From Desulfobacterales bacterium (lineage in GTDB: Bacteria > Desulfobacterota > Desulfobacteria > Desulfobacterales > Desulfosalsimonadaceae): a DNA stretch of 12,538 bases. Below the pieces are notes generated by a model, which saw only the letters and a list, made by a program, of their open reading frames with translations, did no database searches and had not been told where the DNA came from. The stretch is from positions 1 through 12,538 of the forward strand of contig JAGTVF010000333.1 of assembly GCA_018224315.1 (NCBI GenBank). The letters run 5' to 3'. Position numbers and translations under genes: made by a program. Position 1 is the first letter of the stretch. Each line of letters starts with the position of its first letter. Shown one piece after another: positions 7,073 to 12,538 of the stretch.

Positions 7073-7100
7073 TATAATTCAACAAACCCTTTACTGTCAA
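7071..7100 (-). promoter_or_regulatory. Candidate sigma-70 promoter of the racemase gene
   Basis: On the minus strand a perfect -35 TTGACA (7100-7095) and -10 TATACA (7076-7071) are 18 bp apart. This predicts a start near 7064 and a leader of about 85 nt. The surrounding 158-bp gap (6980-7137) is clearly A/T rich and holds no gene. Confidence 0.6.
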
Positions 7101-7118
7101 TCACAAATAAATATCTTG

Positions 7119-7141
7119 AAAATATAGCGCCTAAAAGCTAT
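7119..7141 (-). terminator. Weak terminator after the isochorismatase-family gene
   Basis: On the minus strand ATAGC (7141-7137) and GCTAT (7128-7124) form a 5-bp stem with an 8-nt loop. It overlaps the stop codon and is followed by a short ATTTT tract. The stem is short, but the position suits separating this gene from the racemase promoter just downstream. Confidence 0.35.
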
Positions 7142-7677
7142 TTAACAATCCGGGCAAACTCCCGGAACCGGTCATCATTGGCATCCTGCATGAGTTCAAA
7201 CAGGGCCATCTCGGTTGTGGAAATCACCGCACCCTGAACGCGCATCCGCTCAATGGCCATGTTGCGGTTCCAGGCGGTCCTGGAGGATACGGCATCAGAG
7301 GCCAAATGCACCTGAAAACCCCGGCCCAGCAGCCCGTATACGGTCTGATGCACGCATATATGGGCCTCAACACCGCAAATCAGGATTTTGCGACGGCCAG
7401 TCTGCTCCATGGTCTGGACAAAATAAGGGGTCATACAGGCATTAAACGTCATTTTCTCCACCATGGAAACATTGCTGAAAAGCCCCTGCAGCTCTTCAAT
7501 AGTGGGACCAAGACCCACGGGATGCTGCTCGGTGACAACAACCGGCAGCTCAAAGAGATTGGCACCGCGAATTAGTTTTTCGACATTGTTCACCACCTGC
7601 TGGGAATCCGATACGGTCCGGGCCAGTTTTCCCTGGACATCAATGACCACGAGGGCCGTTTGTTGGGCATCGAGCAT
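7138..7677 (-). CDS. Isochorismatase-family cysteine hydrolase (YcaC-like)
   Basis: A 179-residue cytoplasmic hydrolase of the isochorismatase-like superfamily. The catalytic triad is Asp13 (VVIDVQ), Lys75 (VEKMTF) and Cys108 in GVEAHICVHQT. The preceding GVEAH corresponds to the cis-peptide that helps form the oxyanion hole. The compact single-domain form resembles YcaC and the ISOC proteins rather than the aryl-carrier fusions of siderophore synthesis. The substrate cannot be told from sequence; amides such as nicotinamide, or small imides, are typical for relatives, and no siderophore or NAD-salvage genes lie nearby. AAGGAGG (7684-7690) is 6 nt ahead of the ATG. The gene appears monocistronic, with a candidate promoter at 7693-7721 and a weak terminator at its end. 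It diverges from the diguanylate cyclase gene. Confidence 0.92.
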   Translation of the reverse strand: MLDAQQTALVVIDVQGKLARTVSDSQQVVNNVEKLIRGANLFELPVVVTEQHPVGLGPTIEELQGLFSNVSMVEKMTFNACMTPYFVQTMEQTGRRKILICGVEAHICVHQTVYGLLGRGFQVHLASDAVSSRTAWNRNMAIERMRVQGAVISTTEMALFELMQDANDDRFREFARIVK

Positions 7678-7692
7678 AATGCGCCTCCTTAA

Positions 7693-7721
7693 ATTATATA
7701 TGGTTCAGCCATGATTGACAA
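7693..7721 (-). promoter_or_regulatory. Near-consensus sigma-70 promoter of the isochorismatase-family gene
   Basis: On the minus strand, -35 TTGTCA (7721-7716) and a perfect -10 TATAAT (7698-7693) are separated by exactly 17 bp. The predicted start falls near 7686-7689, inside or at the edge of the AAGGAGG ribosome site, so the leader would be only about 10 nt. The -35 box lies within the first codons of the divergent cyclase gene. Confidence 0.5.
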
Positions 7722-8817
7722 CCATACAAAACAAAAACAAACCCTGCGCATGCAGCGCCACGCCATGGCCTTTGCCACCTACCTGGTACCCATGAGTCTG
7801 GTGATGCTGTGCTGGTCCCAGGGGCTGCTGCCGGAAAAAGTCATCTATCATTTTGCCGCATTCGTGTTTGTCATCAATTTCACCATCCTGTTTCTGATCC
7901 AAAAAAACATCAACCTGAAATTCCGGGACCCCAGCCTGACCGCACTGCATATCACGGTGTCCTGCCTTCCCGCCCTGTATGTAATGTATTTTCTGGAACA
8001 CGGTCATGCCCGGGCCATATTCATGCTGGTTTTGCTGCTGGCAGTGCTATACGGCATCCTGGAGCTCGATACCCGGGGATTTCTCATGGCATGCCTCTGG
8101 ATCCTGTCTCTTTATGTGCTTCTGATCATGGTCTTGTGGGCAAAAAAGCCCGAAGTGCTTGACCCCTCCCTGGAATGGATCCAGATTATCACCTTTGCCC
8201 TGGTTTTGTTTTCCATGTCGGTTATCGGCGGATATATCAGCAGCCTTCGGGAAAAACTGCGCTCCCGCAACCAGGAACTGAGAAGCGCAATCGAGAAAAT
8301 CGACAAGCTGGTCAATATTGATTCGCTCACAGGTGTCAGCAACCGCCGCCGATTATTTGAGGTGCTCACCCAGGAGACAAACCGCTGCAGCCGGGGGGAA
8401 ACACCCTTTTCCATCTGCCTGCTCGACATTGACCATTTCAAGCAGGTCAATGACGCTTACGGGCACCTGGCCGGAGATGAAATCCTTTGCACCATTGCCG
8501 GCAGCATATCTCAAGACATCCGGAATATCGATGCCTTCGGCCGCTACGGCGGAGAGGAATTTCTGCTGATCCTGGCCCAAACCCCCCTTTGCGGGGCTGT
8601 GGTCAAGGCAGAAAAAGTGCGTTCCCAGGTGGCCGGCCTCCGGTTTACTGAGATTTCCAAAGAAATCGTTGTCACCGTATCCATTGGCGCGGCCCAGTAC
8701 CGTCCGGCAGAAGATATCGACACAACCCTGCTGCGGGCAGACCAAGCCCTGTATGCGGCCAAAGAAAACGGCCGCAACCGCGTGGAAACTGAAAAAAACC
8801 AAACGGCTGTTGCATAG
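7711..8817 (+). CDS. Membrane-bound diguanylate cyclase (GGDEF domain)
   Basis: Makes cyclic di-GMP from two GTP at the inner membrane. The 368 residues begin with six likely transmembrane helices (about 19-39, 46-64, 77-96, 102-118, 123-143, 157-176). A short linker coil (about 178-200) leads to the GGDEF domain (about 204-360): DSLTGVSNRRR, the metal-binding LDIDHFK (Asp239), active-site GGEEF (280-284) and VTVSIGAA. RNID (271-274) lies five residues before GGEEF, the right spacing for the product-inhibition I-site. The cyclase should therefore be active and feedback controlled. The membrane part matches no sensor family I can name. No EAL domain is present. The start at 7711 has no good ribosome site; in-frame ATGs at 7750 and 7765 have none either. 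No c-di-GMP effector is nearby. Confidence 0.93.
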   Translation: MIDNHTKQKQTLRMQRHAMAFATYLVPMSLVMLCWSQGLLPEKVIYHFAAFVFVINFTILFLIQKNINLKFRDPSLTALHITVSCLPALYVMYFLEHGHARAIFMLVLLLAVLYGILELDTRGFLMACLWILSLYVLLIMVLWAKKPEVLDPSLEWIQIITFALVLFSMSVIGGYISSLREKLRSRNQELRSAIEKIDKLVNIDSLTGVSNRRRLFEVLTQETNRCSRGETPFSICLLDIDHFKQVNDAYGHLAGDEILCTIAGSISQDIRNIDAFGRYGGEEFLLILAQTPLCGAVVKAEKVRSQVAGLRFTEISKEIVVTVSIGAAQYRPAEDIDTTLLRADQALYAAKENGRNRVETEKNQTAVA

Positions 8818-8857
8818 CCGGTCCTGCCTGAATGCGGATCTGTAGACCGCAAACCGG
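8818..8857. terminator. Nested inverted repeats between convergent genes
   Basis: The 40-bp gap between the cyclase stop and the lutBA stop holds an outer pair CCGGT (8818-8822)/ACCGG (8853-8857) and an inner pair GCGG (8834-8837)/CCGC (8847-8850). Symmetry and position suit a two-way transcription stop. There is no clear T run on either strand, so an intrinsic terminator is not proven. Confidence 0.3.
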
Positions 8858-11008
8858 TTACGGCTTTTTGCCGGCAATGGCCTCGGCCATATGGAGCACG
8901 GCAAAGGGCCGTTTCTGCTTTTTTGCCCCGCCCCGCAGCTGCATCACGCATCCCGGACAATCCGTGACCAGAATGTCGGCCCTGGTTTCGGCAACCGCAG
9001 ATAGTTTTTTATCCAGAATCGTGGCTGAAATCTCCGGAAACTTGAAGGAATACGTACCCCCCAGCCCGCAGCAGGTCTCTTCCTCGCCATGGGCCACATA
9101 TTCATACCCTGCCCTTTCCAGAAGGTCCCGGGGCGGCTGGCGCACGCCCATGCCCCGGCACAGGTGGCAGGGGGCATGATAAGCGGCCCTGGTTTTTTCC
9201 GGCCGGGCCTCTTGGTCCTCCCCCAGGCCCATGCGCATGACAAAGGAGCTGAAATCAATGACTTTTTCCGCAAACTGCCGGGCCCTGACCCCGGCGCCGG
9301 GGTGTTTGGCCAAAAGATGCGGGTAGTTCTCCTTCATATGGGATCCGCACGAAGCGCAGAAAGTCAGGATATAGTCGTAGTCGCCGGGATCCATGTTCCC
9401 GATGTTCCAGGCGGCCAGGTCTGCGGCAGCCTCGTGTTCGCCCAGCATGTACAGGGGCAGACCGCAGCATCCCTGCTGACGGACAAAAACCACCTCGATT
9501 CGGCCGCCTGCCAGCAACTGCAGACCTGACAAAAGCTGCTCGGGGTAAACAAAGTCCTGCAGGCAACCGGAAAACAAGGCCACCCGGTATTCCGGCCGGG
9601 CCGGTGAAAATGGGGCCGGATCCCACTGGTCCCGGAAAGGTTTTTTGGCCAGGGCCGGAAGATCTTTAAACCCGTGATCCCGGAAAAACATTTGGGGCAG
9701 ATGCCGCATGTAGGCGGTATTTCCGGTCACCGGCTTCTGGGCGTATCGGCCGCTTCGCAAAAGGGCGTGAAACAGGGGCCGGCGTTTTAACACAAACCCG
9801 GCCAGGGAACTGAGCACCGGCTTTTTGCCCCCGTGCTCCACCATGGTGTGCACTTCCCGGATCAGGCGGGGCAGATCAATGCCGGCCACGCACACCTGTT
9901 TACAGGCCTGGCAGTTTAAGCAGTTTTCGATCAGGTTCTTGTCCTTGTCCCGGCCGTGGAAAAAATAGGTCAGGATCAACCCGATGGCCCCGATATAGAT
10001 GTGCCCGTAGGCATGGCCGCCCACCAGGCGGTAGATGGGACAGACATTGGCGCAGGCCCCGCATCGCACGCAGCGAAGGGCCTGGGAGAAAACCGGGTCC
10101 TTTGCCAGCGCGCTTCGGCCGTTGTCCAGAAACACGATATGCATGATTTTTCTACCCGAACCCGATGCCGCAGACGGGTTGGCCCCGGTAATCCAGGTCA
10201 CATATGAGGTGATGGCCTGGCCGGTGGCGTTTCTGGGCAGGCCTTTTAATACCTGGAGCGCTTCGGAAACCGTTGGAATCAGCTTGTCAATGCCCACCAG
10301 GGCCACATGCACCCTGGGCATGGTGGTCACCAGGCGCACGTTTCCCTCGTTGGATACAATGCCCAGGGTGCCGGTTTCGGCAATGGCGAAATTGGCCCCC
10401 GAAATCCCCATGTCCGCGCTGACAAACCGCTGGCGCAGCTCTCTGCGGGCCACCTTGACCAGTTTTTCAATGTCTGGGTCCTGCTGCTTTCCGGTCACTT
10501 CCGAAAACAGGCGGGAAACCTCGTTTCTGGAAAGATGGATGGCGGGCATGACCATGTGGGAGGGCCCTTCGTGGCGCAGCTGAATGATCCACTCGCCCAG
10601 GTCGGTTTCAATGACCTCATAGCCCCGGTTTTCCAGAAAATGGTTCAGCAGTGTTTCTTCTGCGGTCATGGACTTGGATTTGACGATCCGGGAACAGTTG
10701 TTTTCGGCTGCAATCTGGGAGATGATCTCATTGGCCTCCACGTCAGAGCCGGCAAAATGCACCTTTGCCCCGGCGGCCCCGGCCTTTTGGCAAAATTCTT
10801 CAAAAAGTTCATCGAGCCGGGCCATGGCCGCATCCTTTGCCGTGCCAATGCTTTCAATCAGGTGATCCCGGTCAATGCCGGCAAAATTGGCATCCCGGCC
10901 GTCACGGTAGGCCACGGCAAAATTGTCCAGGGCCTTTCGCTGAAAAGTATTTTCCAGGGCCTCTGCCAGCTGCTTGCGGTATTGGCCCAGGTTGTCTGCT
11001 GTCTGCAT
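8858..11008 (-). CDS. lutBA: LutB-LutA fusion: lactate-oxidation Fe-S protein
   Basis: A 716-residue fusion of two subunits that are separate in Bacillus subtilis LutABC. The N-terminal LutB/LldF part is a LUD domain (about 40-300; PSHMVMPAIHLS at 149-160, AETGTLGIVSNEGNVRL at 210-226) plus two [4Fe-4S] sites, C313xxC316xxC319xxxC323 and C363xxC366xxC369xxxC373. The C-terminal LutA/LldE part has two complete CCG domains: Cys482, Cys514-Cys515 and Cys551/Cys554; then Cys614, Cys646-Cys647 and Cys684/Cys687. The complex oxidises L-lactate to pyruvate without a classical flavin domain and passes electrons on through Fe-S centres. Desulfovibrio vulgaris has the same fusion at about the same length. 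Start 11008 has AAGGGAG (11015-11021) 6 nt ahead, overlapping the lutC stop. It is the last gene of the operon. Domain calls are firm; substrate is inferred. Confidence 0.95.
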   Translation of the reverse strand: MQTADNLGQYRKQLAEALENTFQRKALDNFAVAYRDGRDANFAGIDRDHLIESIGTAKDAAMARLDELFEEFCQKAGAAGAKVHFAGSDVEANEIISQIAAENNCSRIVKSKSMTAEETLLNHFLENRGYEVIETDLGEWIIQLRHEGPSHMVMPAIHLSRNEVSRLFSEVTGKQQDPDIEKLVKVARRELRQRFVSADMGISGANFAIAETGTLGIVSNEGNVRLVTTMPRVHVALVGIDKLIPTVSEALQVLKGLPRNATGQAITSYVTWITGANPSAASGSGRKIMHIVFLDNGRSALAKDPVFSQALRCVRCGACANVCPIYRLVGGHAYGHIYIGAIGLILTYFFHGRDKDKNLIENCLNCQACKQVCVAGIDLPRLIREVHTMVEHGGKKPVLSSLAGFVLKRRPLFHALLRSGRYAQKPVTGNTAYMRHLPQMFFRDHGFKDLPALAKKPFRDQWDPAPFSPARPEYRVALFSGCLQDFVYPEQLLSGLQLLAGGRIEVVFVRQQGCCGLPLYMLGEHEAAADLAAWNIGNMDPGDYDYILTFCASCGSHMKENYPHLLAKHPGAGVRARQFAEKVIDFSSFVMRMGLGEDQEARPEKTRAAYHAPCHLCRGMGVRQPPRDLLERAGYEYVAHGEEETCCGLGGTYSFKFPEISATILDKKLSAVAETRADILVTDCPGCVMQLRGGAKKQKRPFAVLHMAEAIAGKKP

Positions 11009-11019
11009 GAAATTCTCCC

Positions 11020-11655
11020 TTACAAAGAGGATTGCCCGTCGATAATCAAAACGTGCAGGTCCAGGGGACCATGCACGCCAAGGGTCAGGACCCGCTCAAT
11101 ATCGGCTGTGCGGCTGGCGCCGGTGATAAATGCGGTGTAATCGGATTTGGCAAAAAAGGCGGCAAGCTTGTCTGCGATATCATAGGAATCCGCGTAAATA
11201 TCGCCGGCATTGAGCACGGCCACATGCACCTCGCTGATCATGGTGGCCAGGCGCAGGTCCTCATCCGGGCAGTTAATGACCAGGGTACCGGTCTCGGAAA
11301 TGGCAAAATCAGCAAGGGTTAACCCCACGTCAATGCCGCCGGCATATGCGGCCAGCCCCCTTTGGATCAGCCCGATGCCGGCCGGCCGGCACAAGGATGC
11401 CAGAGATTGCGCATCCCGCTCTTTAAGATTCGGGGCGGCAATGAGCTTTTCCCACTGCTTTAAACCGCACAATTCCTCTGCCGGATCAGACAATGCGTGC
11501 TCGCAGCCCGAAGCCAGAATAGCACAGGCCTGTTTTTGCGCACACACGTCCACGGCATGAGCCAGGGCCTCGTCCATTGTGGCCACGGTTTTCACAGTGG
11601 CCGAAACCGCCCGGGCCTTTTGTGTAAACTGTGCTGTGCGTTCGGATCTGTTCAT
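11020..11655 (-). CDS. lutC: LutC/LldG, LUD-domain lactate utilisation protein
   Basis: A 211-residue soluble protein consisting of one LUD domain. Diagnostic stretches are ADFAISETGTLVINCPDEDL (115-134), EVHVAVL (142-148) and TGASRTADIERVLTLGVHGP (178-197). It is the third component of the LutABC lactate oxidation complex, of normal length and without Fe-S cysteine motifs. ISETGTL here mirrors IAETGTL in the neighbouring fusion, showing that the two LUD domains are paralogous. The start overlaps the stop of the upstream CCG gene in an ATGA, and AAGGA (minus strand, 11669-11665) lies 9 nt ahead. It is 11 nt from lutBA. The three genes should be made together. Confidence 0.94.
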   Translation of the reverse strand: MNRSERTAQFTQKARAVSATVKTVATMDEALAHAVDVCAQKQACAILASGCEHALSDPAEELCGLKQWEKLIAAPNLKERDAQSLASLCRPAGIGLIQRGLAAYAGGIDVGLTLADFAISETGTLVINCPDEDLRLATMISEVHVAVLNAGDIYADSYDIADKLAAFFAKSDYTAFITGASRTADIERVLTLGVHGPLDLHVLIIDGQSSL

Positions 11656-12538
11656 AAGGATTTGTCCTTTAGTGAATCAGGGTCATTTTTTGTTCTCATC
11701 ATGTCCCGGTCATGGCCGGGGCTGTCACTTTGCCTGAGGCTTTGGGCGTATAACTCAATGGGGTGGCAGACCCGGATATTGCTTTTCGCATGGGACAGCA
11801 GGTCAATGATCTGCAGCATGCAGGCCGGACACCCCGTGGCCACGGCATCCGCGCCCGTGGCCAGAATGGCATCACGTTTTTTGCCTCCGATTTTTTTGGA
11901 CAATTCATAATGCGCCAGGTTGAAACTGCCGCCCATGCCACAACACCGGTCTGCATCAGACATTTCCGAAAGCTGCAGCGAGCCGCCTGCCGCCAGTATG
12001 GTTCTGGGCTGTTTGGCAACACCCAGGGATTTTTTCAAATGACAGGGATCATGGTAGGTCACGGCTTGATGGCCGGCGGATTGCTTTGCCTGCACGCCCA
12101 TCACATCCACGAAAAACGCGTTGATATCCCGGGTTTTTTCAACAATGCCGGCAATCTGTTCCCGGATTTTTCCGGAATCGCCTGAAATATAAGCCTCCAT
12201 CGCAGGCCAGAGCTTGGCGATAGTGGACGTGCACGTAGCACAGGGTGTGACCAGATAGTCAAAATCCAGGTCCTGCCATATGCGGATGTTTTTTTCCACC
12301 AGATGGGAAAAGGTCTGCACATCCCCGGCAGACAGGGCCGGAATCCCGCAGCAGGGCGCCTGGGCAGCCACATACACATCCACGCCATGGAAGGCAAACA
12401 CCTCCATGGCCGCTTCTGCAACACGCGGCAGGACCTTGTCCACCAGGCAGCCGGGATAAAAAATCACCCGGGTCCGGCCGCTTTGCCTGGGCCATGAAAA
12501 GTCCCGGCGGGCCTTTTTGTGCCAGGCCTCGGCGGCAA
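11652..12538 (-). CDS. CCG-domain Fe-S protein, GlcF/GlpC type (5' truncated)
   Basis: The frame stays open to the right edge of the window (visible N-terminus AAEAWHKKARRD), so the GTG at 12467 is an internal valine codon. 294 residues are visible. They form two cysteine-rich CCG domains: YPGC (Cys30) with Cys62-Cys63 and C99ATC102; then DPCH (Cys165) with Cys198-Cys199 (CCGMGG) and C236PAC239. Such pairs bind a [4Fe-4S]-type cluster, as in heterodisulfide reductase HdrD, GlpC and glycolate oxidase GlcF. A ferredoxin-like N-terminus with two clusters would be expected just outside the window. Its place ahead of lutC and lutBA resembles the Desulfovibrio organic-acid locus, where a GlcD-type flavoprotein precedes the GlcF-type subunit. 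It probably carries electrons from D-lactate, glycolate or glycerol-3-phosphate oxidation. The exact partner is unseen. The polar C-terminal tail is not conserved in the family as I know it. Confidence 0.9.
   Translation of the reverse strand, partial: AAEAWHKKARRDFSWPRQSGRTRVIFYPGCLVDKVLPRVAEAAMEVFAFHGVDVYVAAQAPCCGIPALSAGDVQTFSHLVEKNIRIWQDLDFDYLVTPCATCTSTIAKLWPAMEAYISGDSGKIREQIAGIVEKTRDINAFFVDVMGVQAKQSAGHQAVTYHDPCHLKKSLGVAKQPRTILAAGGSLQLSEMSDADRCCGMGGSFNLAHYELSKKIGGKKRDAILATGADAVATGCPACMLQIIDLLSHAKSNIRVCHPIELYAQSLRQSDSPGHDRDMMRTKNDPDSLKDKSL
11656..11669 (-). promoter_or_regulatory. Small hairpin enclosing the lutC ribosome binding site
   Basis: On the minus strand AAGGA-CAAA-TCCTT directly abuts the lutC ATG. 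The 5-bp stem would hide the AAGGA ribosome site. Because this RNA lies inside the upstream coding region, translating ribosomes would open it, favouring coupled translation. The stem is short and may be weak. Confidence 0.35.

Noticed and set aside
8861..8873. CGGC-TTTTT-GCCG stem-loop near the lutBA stop
   Set aside because: It lies inside the coding end of lutBA, and the T run is in the loop, not after the stem, so it does not fit an intrinsic terminator.
8353..8960. Overlapping minus-strand open frames behind the cyclase GGDEF region
   Set aside because: They are shadows of the GGDEF codons, with no ribosome sites or conserved motifs.
10307..11140. 277-codon open frame on the plus strand opposite lutBA and lutC
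   Set aside because: It is antisense to strongly supported genes, crosses their boundary, and is glycine/histidine/phenylalanine rich without a recognisable domain. Long antisense frames are common in G/C-rich coding DNA.

Overview
The window looks like a chromosomal segment of an anaerobic, probably sulfate-reducing member of the Desulfobacterota, most likely Desulfobacterales. This is inferred from gene content, not from a marker search. The main pointers are: an elongation factor G of the mitochondrial-EFG1/'spd' type known from spirochaetes, planctomycetes and deltaproteobacteria; a LutB-LutA fusion with LutC and a glycolate-oxidase-type CCG protein, as in the organic-acid oxidation locus of Desulfovibrio; and a LiuR-like MerR regulator. 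Coding density is high. I see no tRNA, rRNA, CRISPR array, IS element or other sign of mobile DNA.

Positions 1-5110 run on the plus strand. They hold the 3' two thirds of fusA, then a compact cluster of a small RecA-like P-loop ATPase, mnmA (tRNA 2-thiouridylase), mtaB (tRNA ms2t6A methylthiotransferase) and a LiuR-like merR gene. Stops and starts in the cluster overlap or nearly touch (TAATG, a 6-nt gap, ATGA), so it is probably one transcript and partly translationally coupled. The theme is decoding: translocation plus two anticodon-loop thiolations, with an acyl-CoA-type regulator at the end.

Positions 5120-7677 run on the minus strand. Read 5'->3' they are an isochorismatase-family hydrolase, a CaiB/alpha-methylacyl-CoA racemase and a TetR regulator. 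The racemase has its own candidate sigma-70 promoter with a small palindrome at the predicted start site. A perfect 15-bp palindrome lies just upstream of tetR. The TetR and MerR genes converge 9 bp apart. A racemase beside two regulators of acyl-CoA-metabolism type suggests branched-chain or 2-methyl acyl-CoA breakdown.

Positions 7711-8817 (plus) encode a six-helix membrane diguanylate cyclase with an intact GGEEF active site and RxxD inhibitory site. It diverges from the hydrolase gene across only 33 bp.

Positions 8858-12538 (minus) form a tight operon: a CCG-domain Fe-S subunit of the GlcF/GlpC type (its 5' end lies outside the window), lutC, and a lutB-lutA fusion. Together they should oxidise lactate or a related 2-hydroxy acid and pass electrons through Fe-S clusters. 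The dehydrogenase flavoprotein expected beside a GlcF-type subunit would lie beyond the right edge.

I found no clearly undescribed system. The best candidates for something new are the uncharacterised ATPase coupled to mnmA and the promoter architecture between the hydrolase and the cyclase.
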